From Dipteris shenzhenensis (Eukaryota > Polypodiophyta > Polypodiopsida > Gleicheniales): DNA of 64,000 nucleotides. Shown in pieces: positions 30,600 to 42,200 of the stretch; within the stretch, counting starts at the first letter, position 1; each line of letters starts with the position of its first letter. The stretch lies in assembly GCA_047967505.1 (NCBI GenBank), contig CM106538.1; one strand, written 5' to 3'. A program made the translations under genes and the position numbers. Under the pieces are notes generated by a model. The model ran no database searches. It was not told the DNA's origin and saw only the letters and a program-made list of their open reading frames with translations.

Positions 30600-33500
30600 T
30601 GAATATGTCAGCTACCTAATCCTCTGTGCTGACATAAACTAGATCAATAAAACCTACTAGAACCTTCTCCCGCACATAGTGATAATGCACCTCAATGTGC
30701 TTTGTTCTAGCATGATAGACTGGGTTATTTGCTAAGTGTATATTGCTCATGGTGTCACAATAAATGACAACTCGCCCATCTGTAGACTGATGCATATCAT
30801 AAAGTAGCTTACGCAACCAAGCTACCTCACATGCAACCATTGCTGCACCCCTGTACTCAGCCTCTATGCTCGACAAGGCAACTGTAGGCTGTTTCTTACT
30901 GCTCCAAGTTACTACAGCACTCCCAAAAGAGAATGCATATCCACTCATAGATCATCTATTTAAAATACTACCATCCCAATCAGCATTAGTGTATCCATGC
31001 AACTGTATCTGAACCCCAGTTTCATAAAATAGTCCATACTGCAATGTGGACGTCACATACCTCAATATGCATCTAGCCGCATCCAGTGACTGTAGCACTC
31101 CCAAAAGAGAACACATATCCACTGGTAGATTGTCTATCAAAAATACTACCAGCCCAATCAACATCAGTGTATCCATGCAACTATATCTGAACCCCAGTCT
31201 CATAAAATAGTCCATACTGCAATGTGGACTTCTCATACCTCAGTATGCATCTAGCCGCATCCAAATGTGGTTTCCTTGGAGCCTGCATAAACTGACTTGC
31301 CAACCCAATAGCATAGCTCAAATATGGCCTAGTAATAGTCATATAAGTCAAGCTTCCTACTATGCATTTGTACATAGTAGGGTCTTCCAGAAGCTCACCT
31401 GCATCTGTGCTCAACTTCACACTCTGCTCTAAAGGAACTGAAATAGGCTTACAACCTGTCATCCCATATTTGGACAGCATGGCCAATCCATACTGCCTCT
31501 ACAAGAGCCATATCGCACTTGTGGATCTAATCACCTCAATGCCCAAGAAGTAATGCAGCTCTCCCAAATCCTTCATCTCAAACTTCTACTTCGATAGCAT
31601 TTTCACATGAAGGATATCTTCATCACTATCACCTGTGATGATCAAATCATCAACATAAATGACAAGCAACATAATGCCTTTCTCTATTTTTCTCACATAA
31701 AGTGAGAAATCTGCCTTGGAAATCTAAAAGCCAATAGTGACAAGATACTATCCTCCCTTGTTAGACCATGCTCTAGGTGCTTGCTTCAAGCCATACAAGG
31801 CTTTCTTCAACTTGCAAACAAACTCAGGATGAACAGCATGTACATAACTTGGTGGCTGCTCCATATAGACCGCTTCTTGCAAATCACCATGCAAGAAGGC
31901 ATTCTTTACATCCATCTAATGTAAAGACCATCCCTTTGATGCAGCCATAGCAATGACTGCTCCTACGGTTGCCATCCTTGCAACCGGACTGAATATTTCT
32001 TCATAATCAATGCCATATGTCTATGCATACCCCTTGACAACTAATCTTGCCTTGTATCTGTTCATGGAACCATCTGCATTGTGCTTCACCTTATAAGCCC
32101 ACTTGCAGCCAATTGCATTCTTGTCTTTAGGCAAAGGCACCAATTCCCATGCAGCATTTGCTTCCAAGGCATACATTTCTTCATCCATGGCTTTCTCCCA
32201 TTTTTCTTTTCCCATGGCTTGCTCAAAAGAATTGGGTTCTAGTTCATGTATCACTTTGACCATATAGGCATAGTGAATAGATGTAAATTCATCATATTTC
32301 AGCCTATCCATAGGATACCTAGCTCTGGTAGATCTGTGCAAAATAAGAGAAGGAATACCCAACTCATCATCAAGGTTCTATTTTGAGCCACTGGATTCAC
32401 CATCCACATAAGAGTGACCTACATTCACATCAAACATGGGCTGATCTACTCTCTCTTTTCCTTTTTCTGATACTTGCATACCACTATTTGCATTGCTTTG
32501 AGCAGATCCTCCTGGTCTCAATCTACCTATCCATGGTGAAGTATGTGAACCACTGCTAGAGGACACTACAAGTCCACTAATATTTTGTGATTGTTTCTGT
32601 GAATTCTGTGCAGCATTACCATTTTGTGCATCTACATCATCAATCACATTTACTGGTTTATACCAGCTGCTCATCTCATCAAAAACAACATCTCTACTCA
32701 TTGTAAACTTACAAGTAGAAGGGTTATAGCATCTATACCCTTTCTGCTACAGAGAATAACCAATAAATATGCACTTCTCAGCCTTTGGATCCAACTTGGA
32801 TCTTAGCTCATCTGGCACATGAACATAGGCAATGCAACCAAAAACTTTCAAATGAGAAATATCTAGTTTTCTACTGGTATACCTCTCCTCTAGCGTCATG
32901 CCATGTATTGTTGCAGTGGGAGTCCTATTCATTATGTAGACTACTGTAGCAACTGCTTCAGCCCAATAATAATCTGGCAGGTCTTTTTTGTTGAGCATGG
33001 CATGAGATACCTCTCCAATATGCCTGTTTTTTCTTTCTGCAAGTTCATTTTGCTATGGGGTATGACTCCATGAATATTGATGCTTTATGCTATGCTCCTG
33101 TAGGAATCTTGCAAACTCATTTGAGAGGTACTCCCCCCCTCCATCTAACCTTAGGCATTTTATTTGCAGGCCTGTTTCTTTCTCAACCATAGCTTTAAAA
33201 GCTTTGAAATGCCCAAACACTTACTTTTCTTTTTCATAAAATACACCCAAACTTTTATGCTATAGTCATCAATAAAAGTGACAAAATAATGACAGCCTCC
33301 AATAGATGCAGCCTTAGTAGTCCACACATCAGAGTGGATTAATTCCAATGGCCTCTTACTCTCTTGAACATGTCTAGGAAATGGTTTCCTTTCCTGTTTT
33401 CCAAATTGACAGGCTTCACATACGTTATGCATTTCTGCAACCTTAGGCAATCCTACAATAATATTTTGGGCCAGTATTAATTTAAGTCGCTATACATTAA

Positions 33501-34955
33501 CATGACCAATGCGTTTATGCCAAATATCAATATTTGCAACTACACCAGTCCCATGTGCAAACATTGCTGCACTCAATTCAGGCATGTCCGCATCCAACGT
33601 AAACATCTTGCCCTTCTTCTTCCCTTTTGCTGTCAATCGACCTTTATTTTTCATATCCTCAATAAAGCATCCATGAGGATTAAATCTGACCTGCAAGCCT
33701 TGCTCAACCATTTAGAAACCAGGTTCTTGGTGATATTCGGGACATGGAATACATCAGACAGGTTTTTCTTTTTCCCATCCTGCATAGACAAAGGAATTTT
33801 ACCAATCTGCACAATAGGATGTGCAGTATCATCACTAGTCTCCACAAATCCTAGTCTTTCCATTTTCCTTGCATCCTGCATCCATTCTGCATGACCTGTC
33901 ATGTGGTTTGACGTACTTGGGTCGACATACCACACATCATTGCTTTCTTCTGCACTTGTCACAAAATTGGTCATGTGCTGCACCATAAACAAATGCTCAT
34001 TTCTGTCATCACCCTATCTATTAGAGGTTGCGTAATTTCCTTACTGCAATTTTCTAGTCATGATCTCATTCTGCTTTTTATAGTAGTCTTTAACCATATG
34101 ACCTATTTTACCACAGTAGTAGCATTCAACATTGTTATTTGCATTTTGGCCTCTCTGCCATCCACCACGACCTCTTTGGCTCCCCCTGCCTCTAAAGTTA
34201 CCATGTCCTCCTCCATAGGATTGGTTTTCTTGAATTTGCTGCATATTTTGATTTCTGCCACAGCCTCCAGATCGGCCTGTTCCTAGCTCTGCCTCTACCT
34301 CTTCTAGCATTTGAGTAGAAGATAGTTTCTTTTAAAGTTCCTCCTGAAGAAGATGCACCACCATTTCTCTACTCTTCAGAAATTAAAAGAGCAATCAACT
34401 CCTCAAAATTAGGAAAATTCTCACAGACAGCAATGGACGTACGAAATTGTGCATAATCCTTTTCTAGACCATTCAAGGTCACAGAAACTAAATCATCATC
34501 TTCCATTGGCGACCCAATAGAAGCAAATGCATCTGCAATCTTCTTCACCTTCATGTGGTAGTCATTGATGCTCATATTTTCTCTCTTCACATTATGCAAC
34601 TCTTGCTTGAGCTACATTTTCCTAGCTTGCATATTTGTGCTATACATTTTTGTCAAAGTATCCCACACCTCCTTCTGCGTGCTTCCATCCTGAATATGCA
34701 CAATCATAGAATATGAAATATTGATAGGCAGCTAGTACATAACTTTTCTGGCTCTTTCATGCCAGCCTTTAAATGCCTGCAACTCCTGTTGATTTGGAAC
34801 ATTAGGAATAACTGGTTCTTATTCCGCTCCAATAATGAACTCCCAATAGCCTTTTCCCTTAAGGAAATTTGTCATTCTAAACTTCCATGCTTGGAAGTTG
34901 TTCTTGTCAAGCTTTTGACTAACTATCCGTGAAAGAGCATCAGACGCCATTACAA
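30600..34955 (-). pseudogene. Copia-1 gag-pol polyprotein, heavily broken
   Basis: Minus strand, closely related to Copia-2. Gag begins near 34953 (MASDALSRIVSQKLDKNN). The zinc knuckle CYYCGKIGHMVKDYYKK is near 34115-34065, with the last Cys lost to Tyr. The protease site reads VWYVDPSTSNHM in place of VDSGASNHM, so the catalytic Asp-Ser-Gly is gone. The integrase has HKRIGHVN and IHSDVWTTKAAS. RT and RNase H fragments span 32362-30616 (WAYKVKHNADGS, STEAEYR-like SIEAEYRGAAM, HARTKHIEVHYHYVREKV). Many stops and shifts interrupt it. A 178-bp tandem duplication lies in the RNase H part. The RT active-site region around 31640 is also frame-broken. It is an old non-functional relative of Copia-2. 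Confidence 0.85.
30917..31272. repeat. 178-bp tandem duplication inside Copia-1 RNase H
   Basis: GCACTCCCAAAAGAGA at 30917 recurs at 31095. The two copies keep the same order down to the GCATCTAGCCGCATCCA motif. The RNase H block LDAARCILRY...GYTNADWDGS is therefore encoded twice. 178 is not a multiple of three, so the duplication shifts the frame. Confidence 0.85.
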
Positions 34956-35155
34956 AACACTGCAAAAATATTCTGTCACTGCAAAAAACACAACTTCTCC
35001 CTCACAAGGTCAAATCTGCAAAACTGACGAAAGTGGTATTTTACCACACAGTCACTTTCTAGTGACGATTTTGCATCAACATGCAATAAGAATGATTCTA
35101 TCACTCCCAATATCTCTGCGCATAGGCATACGATGCAATTTTTGTAGCAACTTTT

Positions 35156-35350
35156 AGTCTAATAGTAGATTTTGCTAATGCATCCAACTCATTCCAATCA
35201 TCCTCAGACATATTTGCAGGCTTAGCTTCAATCCCTGCCAAGGGTTTAATCTGCTTTTTTTGAATAAGCACATTCCTTATTTGTTCTTCCCACAAAGAAA
35301 AGTTTGTCCCATCAAACTTTTTAATGCTAAAAAAGCTCCTTTTCAGACAT
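35156..35350 (-). pseudogene. Copia-outer gag, N-terminal part (inverted segment)
   Basis: On the minus strand: KKFDGTNFSLWEEQIRNVLI, then EDDWNELDALAKSTIRL, the typical start of a Copia capsid protein (DUF4219/UBN2 type). It stops at STIRL (35156). The continuation expected for the family (...TVVNEQTTEDLW, ATYEKETTF) is found at 37286 on the opposite strand. Upstream, an ATG (AFSSMSEKELF) is one base out of frame with it, so this piece is also damaged. Confidence 0.75.
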
Positions 35351-35359
35351 GGAAGAGAA

Positions 35360-36805
35360 TGCCATGATGCAAATGAAGCAAAAATCCCAAATGCTAGTGC
35401 CTACAAGAGAGAATCACACCAAATATCAGGTGCACCCAAATGTGTATGCCACAATAGACTGAAATATCACCAAAACTCAAAAGCATCAAAAGATACAGCT
35501 GACTCATGTGCATGTACTATGCATCCATATGAGCAAATCTGACCCAAAAGAAAATGCCAACTGCAATGGCAATCCAAAATGCCAATAAGTGCCAAATGAT
35601 TCAAGCATAAACGTTGTCCACTGGCATATGCATTAATAATATATCATCCAAGAGAGCATAGCACTATCAGTGCATCACGTGCAATGTGTCAAAGCTGTCC
35701 CTCAGCATAAAATAGCATCCATGTGCAAAGCGTCCATAAAAATAGCATCCCACAAGGCAATTTGGGCCTATCAGCGCATCCAATAAGGACCGCAATGCAT
35801 CCAAATGGCCTATAAATCATCCACTGCAATCTAGTGCACACCACGAATGAGCACACAGTGCTCAAACTACAACCAAAGTGATATGCATAAGGTATGCTCA
35901 AGAAATCATAGTCCCATAGTAATGACCGCTACTGAAAATAGAACCTGAGATGCCTCAAAACATGGGCGCCATTGCATAATCGGACTCAGCAAGAAAATAT
36001 GCAAATATCTCTCTTCTGTCGGAACTCCGAAATCCCAACCGATGAGTGAGAAATGGGAGTCAACACTTATCCACTACCATGTGGCATAAATCTAAGGTTT
36101 CAAAACCTTAGAATGAAAAATGCATAACAGAGAGACGAAACTGAATACATAGAGATCTATAACTCTGAAAATCCTCCACCGAATTGCATAAGAACTGACA
36201 GATAGGGGTTTTTGGGCGTCCGGAATGCAATGGGATAGACGGTTTTGGAAACCGTGGTCTCAATCACTGGGTCCAACACGGACTAAAAAAAGTTTTTGAA
36301 AACAGAGCTGTTCGTAAACTCCACCAGAGTGCAAATGATGAGCAACATAGAAGTTTTAGGACCTCCTGAGTCCACTGAAACTAAGAGATTTGCAAATGGT
36401 TACTCCAAACTTGAGTTCCAACACTCGGGCAGAAAAACACAGAAACTAACACAGTGAGTCAGAAATCCAATGAAATGATCCCAGATTCAAGAATGAAGGT
36501 GTTTCCAAGCTCCTAAAGTGAAGTGGATACCAAAAGCAAGCAATAGTTGCCTCTATAAGTCAATATGGAGTCTTTGTCATTAAACGGAACAAGGAAAAGC
36601 TCAAAAAACGACTTTTTCTTTGAAAACACTTAACAGGCTCTCAAAACCACTTCGCAAAACCAAAGTGACTTTTCCAAAGGTTCCTCCAAGGTCTCTACAC
36701 ACTCGGATGCAAGTAAAGTCACCCACAAAGCTTCCCACAGAGCTTCTCCTTCCTCTGACAAAGCTGTTAAGTTTCAAGCATTCATGCACGCTCAACTAGA
36801 TCACC
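35360..36805 (-). other. Copia-outer 5' leader (inverted segment)
   Basis: About 1.45 kb between the primer site and the gag start, in minus orientation. It has no long coding frame of recognisable type. A leader this long is large for a Copia element and may contain inserted or captured DNA; I do not recognise any. Confidence 0.45.
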
Positions 36806-36808
36806 CGA

Positions 36809-36820
36809 GCTCTGATACCA
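36809..36820 (-). promoter_or_regulatory. Copia-outer primer-binding site
   Basis: TGGTATCAGAGC on the minus strand, complementary to the 3' region used in plant initiator-Met tRNA priming. It lies two bases after the LTR end. Confidence 0.85.
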
Positions 36821-36822
36821 GT

Positions 36823-36993
36823 TGAGAGTGCTCTCAACGGAAGCAAGAATGGAAGAGGGAGAGAGAGAAACAGAGAGGCCACATAAGTTTTGGTAGGTGC
36901 AGAATACCCTAATCTTCTTTTTCATTCATTTATATATGTGTTTGAGTATTGTACATAATCGGGATAAAGGCACAGTGACCTTTAACCCCCACA
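36823..36993 (-). repeat. Copia-outer 5' LTR, 171 bp (inverted)
   Basis: Minus-strand sequence from TGTGGGGGTTAAAG (36993) to CACTCTCA (36823). It matches the plus-strand LTR at 47045-47237, apart from about nine differences and a 23-bp duplication in the latter. It contains TATATAAATG as a promoter-like box. The short LTR and roughly 5% divergence indicate an older insertion than Copia-2. Confidence 0.85.
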
Positions 36994-36998
36994 CATGT
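36994..36998 (-). repeat. Copia-outer target-site duplication, 5' copy
   Basis: ACATG on the minus strand, next to the LTR start. The 3' copy at 47238-47242 is AAATG. A related uninterrupted site (GACATGTAATC) is present at about 47543-47553. Confidence 0.6.
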
Positions 36999-37285
36999 CA
37001 TCATGAAGATTGAAGCTTTATCACTAGAGGGCATTTAAAGCTTTATTGGCTAATTTTCTTACATTTGTACAAATATTTAAGCCTTGTAAAGCCTTCTAGG
37101 CTATTTCCCACATTTATTGCTATAAAATACTTTGTAAAGCCCTCTCCGCTATTGGTCACATTTATTGCCATATGAAGCCTTGTAAAGCCTTTTGGGCTAT
37201 TTCCCACATTTATTGTATCAAGCCTTGTATATTATACTTTACTTGTATGTATCTAAATTCTTCATTATCTTTTCTTGTAGGATTA
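36999..37285. repeat. Host repeat flanking Copia-outer (inside the inverted segment)
   Basis: Three imperfect copies of a unit of about 48 bp, TTGTAAAGCCTT...GGCTATTTCCCACATTTATTG, span 37080-37223. The region matches the inverse of 47380-47545 (shared CATATGGCAATAAATGTG, at 37157-37174 inverse and 47385-47402 direct). It is therefore the repeat DNA that Copia-outer inserted into. The last bases, TTTTCTTGTAG, look like a splice acceptor but probably are not one. Confidence 0.65.
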
Positions 37286-38341
37286 TGGAGCAATCAACTA
37301 TTTGACAGTAGTAAATGAGCAGACTACGGAAGATTTGTGAAAGAAACTGTGTGCCACTTATGAAAAGGAAACTACCTTTAATAAAGTTTGCCTCATGAAG
37401 AGGTTGTTTGAGCTGCAGATGAAGGAAGGGGTCTCCATTGCTTCTCACTTGAATCAATTCAATATTATTTTTAGCCAGCTTCAGGCTCAGAAGATGAATT
37501 TTGATGCGGAGACTAAGGCAATATTTCTCTTATGTTCATTGCCATCCTCATGGGATACCTTCCGTACAGCTATCAGTAACTCTGCACCTAGTGGAGTACT
37601 GAAATTTGATGATGTTGTGGGTAGCTTGTTGGCCGAGGAGATTAGACGGAAGTCTATGGATGGCAACAAGCAAGATGCAGCCTTAAATGTGCAAAGGGGA
37701 AGATCACAGTTCAGGGGGAAGTTCCAAGAAAGAGGGAAGTCTTGTAGCAAATCCAGGGCACAGAACATTGAGTGTTACCACTGTGGCAAGAAGGGCCATA
37801 TGAAAAAGGATTGCTACAAGCTGAAAAGAGAGCAAAAGGATAAGAAAAAGAATGCAAATTGGGGTGCAAATCAAAAGGAAGAGAGTCCAAGGGAGGACAA
37901 AGGAAAAGTGAAGATCGAGGAGATCAATGCAGTCACACATGATAGTGACAATGACGTTCTCTTCATGTCTAGTTTATCTGCATAGTTGCTTATCACTTCA
38001 GATGATGCATATTCCCAGGATTGGATTTTGGATTCTGGTGCTTCATTTCATGTTACTCCCCATAGGGAATGGTTCTCCACTTATGACAGTGGAAAGACAG
38101 GTTGTGTGCATCTTGGAAATGACTATGCATGTGACATAGTGGGAGTAGGTGACATAAAGTTTTCTTTTGCAAATGGGTCTGCATTTATTTTGAAACATGT
38201 GAGACATGTGCCTAAGTTGACCAAGAGTCTTATTTTAGTGGGTCAGCTAGATGATGCTGGTTTTCACACCACTTTTGGCTTTTAGAGTTGGAAAATTCAG
38301 AAGGGCTCTATGCTTTTGGCCAGGGGTACCAAGTGTGGGAC
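37286..38341 (+). pseudogene. Copia-outer gag (C-terminal part) and protease, interrupted by Copia-2
   Basis: Plus strand. It opens mid-gag with TVVNEQTTEDL, a TGA where Trp is expected, then KKLCATYEKETTFNK and LFELQMKEGVSIASHLNQF. The zinc knuckle is CYHCGKKGHMKKDCYK (near 37775-37820). A TAG at 37983 precedes the protease, which has an intact WILDSGASFHVT site (near 38023-38060). The frame ends at the insertion point of Copia-2 (38341). Removing Copia-2 gives RGTKCGT followed in phase by LYPLHVSGVFD. The protein would assemble virus-like particles and cleave the polyprotein. Confidence 0.85.
38337..38341 (+). repeat. Copia-2 target-site duplication, left copy
   Basis: GGGAC at 38337-38341, matched by GGGGC at 43831-43835 (one mismatch). 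Joining the outer coding sequence across one copy restores the reading frame, which supports the boundary. Confidence 0.85.
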
Positions 38342-38639
38342 TGTTGAGATATCAAGCTCTACCCCCGATATATCTCCTAGATGACTATCATTTATGTCAC
38401 CGCCTATGTTAGTTGTACTCGTGGTGTAGTTAGACTACCACGTATGTTTTTGGTTTGGGTTCACATATGAACCACGTATTCTAGGTTTTGACATATAGGG
38501 TATTTCCCTCTTCTATTGTATTGTTGTTGTGTGCAAAAGTGAAGAAAGGCTTCACCCTCCAACCTTGTGTCCTCTCTCTTTTGTGTGTTGTAAAGAAAGC
38601 TGAACTTGAGTCTCCTATCTCTCTCCCTTATTCTTTACA
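38342..38639 (+). repeat. Copia-2 5' LTR, 298 bp
   Basis: It starts TGTTGAGATATC and ends TTCTTTACA, directly followed by the primer site. It differs from the 3' LTR at three of 298 positions, so the insertion is recent relative to its neighbours. Confidence 0.95.
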
Positions 38640-38651
38640 TGGTATCAGAGC
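38640..38651 (+). promoter_or_regulatory. Copia-2 primer-binding site
   Basis: TGGTATCAGAGC, immediately after the LTR. It is complementary to initiator-Met tRNA, as in most plant Copia elements. Confidence 0.9.
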
Positions 38652-39217
38652 CTTGTTCGTGGTAAGGAGCTCAAGAAAGCAAGCCAAGGTTGTGGTGTCC
38701 TGGTAAGAGGACCAGTGTAGCTTTCCTATTTCGAGTTTGGGAGCAAATCTCTGCAGGTAGCACAGCCAGAAGTGCAGGAGTGCACTGTTTCAGATTGAGA
38801 GGCCCTTCGCGGTGTGGCGAGAGCGCAGTATATGCTGCGGGTATGGGCGAAGCCCTCGGTGACATTATTTTTCTGATTTGAGGCCGTTTCGGGGCCCATT
38901 TTGAAGGCAGAAGTTCTTCGCAGGTACTCAGAAAAAGGCCCTGTTTTTCGCTGTGCGACCACTGCGCGGCTAGTCGGTGGAAAGATGCCACAGAAATTGC
39001 ATCGTATGCCTGTGTGCAGAGATATTAGGAGTTGCAGATTCATGCCTGTTGCCTGTTGATGCAAAATTGTCACTAGGAAGTGACTGTGTGGTGAAATACC
39101 ACTTTTGTCAGTGTTGCGGATCTGCCCCTGTGAGGCTGTTTGCAGAAGTTTTGCTATTTGCCCTTGTGAGGCATTTGCTGTGTTTACAGGTTGCTGTTGC
39201 AATTCGTGATTTGTAAA

Positions 39218-42200
39218 ATGTCTGAGAATCTGTCTACCATTGTCAGTGAGAAGCTTGACAAGAACAACTTCCAAGCATGGAAGTTCAGGATGACAAACTT
39301 CCTTATGGGAAAGGGAGTTTGGGATTACATCAGTGGTGAAACTACAGAACCAGTTTTGGGTGCTGCTCCTACTCCTGCTGAATTGAAGGCCTTTAAAGAA
39401 TGGCATGAAAAAGCCAGAAAATGCCTGTATTGGCTGTCTGTTAGCATTTCAGATTCTATGATTGTGCATATATAGGATGTAGAGACGCCTAAGGAGGCAT
39501 GGGATACATTGGTGAAGCTGTATAGCACAAATACCAAAGCACGAAAGATGCAGCTAAAGCAGGAGTTGCACAATGTGCAAAGGAAAAATCTGAATATAAA
39601 TGAGTATTCCTTGAAGGTGAAAGGCCTTGCAGATTCTCTTGCCTCCATTGGAGCACCTGTTGATGATGAGGACTTAGTGTCCGTGACCTTGAATGGTCTT
39701 GGGAAAGATTATGCACAGTTTCGGACATCCATTGGAGTCCGTGAAACATTTCCTGATTTTCAGGAACTTATTGCTCTCTTGCTAAGTGAAGAGCAAAGGA
39801 ATGGTGGTTCAGCCACCTCAACTTCTCAAGAGACTGCTTTCTACTCGAATACAGGTAGAGGCAGGGGTAGAGGAAGAGGCCGTTTTGGTGGCCGTGCAGG
39901 AAATCAGAACCAACAGTAACAACAGGAAAACCAGTCCTATGGAGGAGGACGTGGTAGTTCTAGAGGCAGGGGGAGCCAAAGAGGCCGTGGTTCATGGCAA
40001 AGGAACCAGCAAGTAAATAGCAGCACAGAATGCTATTATTGTGGAAAGCCTGGACACAAGGAGAATACATGCTATAAAAAGCAGAATGACATCAAAAGTG
40101 GAAAGTTGCAGCAAAGCAACTATGCATCATCAAGTGGGCATGGTGACGACAGAAATGAGCACCTTTTTGTGATGCAGCATATGGTTAACTCCATGTCAGG
40201 AGATGCTGCAGCTTGCAATGATGTTTGGTATGTTGATTCAGGTGCCTCTAACCACATGACCAGTCATGGTGAGTGGTTTCATGATGTTAGAAATTTGGAT
40301 AAGCCAGGTTATGTTGAAACAGGTGATGATACTGCGCACCCAATTATGCAGGTTGGTAAAGTGCCATTGGCTATGCAGGATGGCAAAACGAAGTACTTGG
40401 CAGATGTACTTCATGTTCCAAAAATCACTAAGAACCTGGTTTCAGTTGGCCAGATGGTTGAGCAAGGTCTGCAGGTTAGATTTAATCCTGATGGATGCTT
40501 TGTTGAGGACTTGAAAAATAAGTGCCGCTTGGTTGCGAAAGGCAACAAAAATGGCATAATGTTCACCTTGGATGTTGATATGCCTGAAGTGAAAGCTGCT
40601 ATGTTTGCGCATGGGAGAGGTGTCATTGCAGATATTGAGATATGGCACAAGCGCATTGGGCACGTGAATATACAAAGGTTGAAATCTATGCAAACGAAAA
40701 ACATTGTTGCAGGTTTGCCTAAATTCAGAGTTGAGGGAATGCAAAAGGTATGTGAAGCATGCCAAATGGGTAAGCAGGCCAGACATGCATTTCCCAAAAA
40801 TGCTAAGGTGAGCAGAAGACCTTTGGAAGTGATCCATTCAGATGTTTGGACAACCAAAGCTGCTTCTATTGGTGGATGCCATTATTATGTGACGTTTATT
40901 GATGACTACACTAGGAAGGTGTGGATTTATTTTATGAAGCACAAAAGTGAAGTGTTCAGCCATTTCAAGGCTTTTAAGGCCATGGTTGAAAAAGAGAAAG
41001 GTGTGCATATTAAAGTGCTAAGATCTGATGGAGGGGGAGAGTACTTTTCAGAAGAATTTTGTGAATATCTGAAAGAACAGGGAATTCAAAGGAAGTACTC
41101 ATGCAGGTCTACCCCTCAGCAGAATGGGGTTGCAGAAAGGAAGAACAGGCATATTGCAGAAGTAGGACGGGCGATCCTAAATGAGAAAAACATGCCTGAT
41201 TATTTTTGGGCTGAAGCAGTAGCAACTGCTGTTTATATTATGAACAGAACCCCCACTGCAGCTGTCCATGGCATGACGCCTAGAGAAATGTATACAGGTC
41301 AAAAACCAGATATTTCTCATTTGAAGGTATTTGGTTGCATAGCTTATGTTCATGTTCCTGATGAGAAGAGAACAAAGCTGGATCCAAAGGCAGAAAAATG
41401 CATCTTTATTGGATATGCTCTGCACCAGAAAGGGTATCGCTGTTATAACCCTTCCACCCGCAAAATGCAAGTGAGCAGAGATGTTGTTTTTGATGAAATG
41501 AGCAGCTTGTATGCACCAACTGTTATGGTAGGAGATGCAGATGCAGGAAATGGGAATGCTGCAATAAATGCAGAGCAGCAATCTCAAGCCTTGAGTGGAC
41601 CCAGAGAGTCCTCTACTAGTGGATCTAATGCATGGACAGGGAGATTGAGATCTAGTGAATCATCACATGGCAGCCCTGATAGTGTTGTGTGCAGGTATCA
41701 CATAAGGGAAAAGAAAAAGTAGACCATGCTCCAGTGTTTGATGTGTCTGCAGGTAGCTCTCATGTTGATGGAGAGTCAAGCGGCTCTGAAATGAGCCTTG
41801 ATGAGGAACTTGGGATTCCTTCTGTTGTTACACCTGGTGCAAGGAAAAGCAGGCATGATTTAAAGACTCCTGCAACTGATCCAGTTGTACGGAAGTCCAC
41901 TCGTATTAAGTATCCAGTTGACAGGCTGAGATATGATGGGTATACAGCACATCACTATGCTTATATGGTCAAGGTTCTAGAGGAGCCAGAGCCCACATGT
42001 TTTGAGGATGCAGCAGGGCATAAAAATTGGGAAGCAGCTATGGATGAAGAGATGGCTGCCTTGGATGCAAACCACACTTGGGATTTGATGCCTTTGCCTC
42101 ATGATAAGAAGGCTATTGGCTGCAAGTGGGTTTACAAAGTAAAGCACAATGCTGATGGGTCTGTTAGCAGGTACAAGGCAAGATTGGTTGCCAAAGGTTT

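Larger units (their letters stand above)
30164..35155 (-). mobile_element. Copia-1, 5'-truncated Ty1/Copia element
   Basis: It extends from the 3' LTR (30164) through gag-pol to a 5' leader piece that ends near 35155. The leader matches Copia-2 around 38982-39090 (AATTGCATCGTATGCCT, GTTGATGCAAAAT). The 5' LTR, the primer site and the first 340 or so leader bases are missing. At 35155 the match stops and the start of another element's gag begins on the same strand, which marks one end of the inverted segment. Confidence 0.75.

Noticed and set aside
30164-36993. Copia-1 and the LTR at 36823-36993 as one element
   Set aside because: The LTR at 36823-36993 differs from the one at 30164-30517 and matches the LTR at 47045-47237. 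The gag piece at 35156-35350 is of the Copia-outer type, while gag below 34955 is of the Copia-2 type.
37262-37277. TCTTTTCTTGTAG as a splice acceptor making a gag fusion gene
   Set aside because: It falls at the inversion breakpoint next to host repeat, and no donor or first exon was found. The inversion explains the layout.
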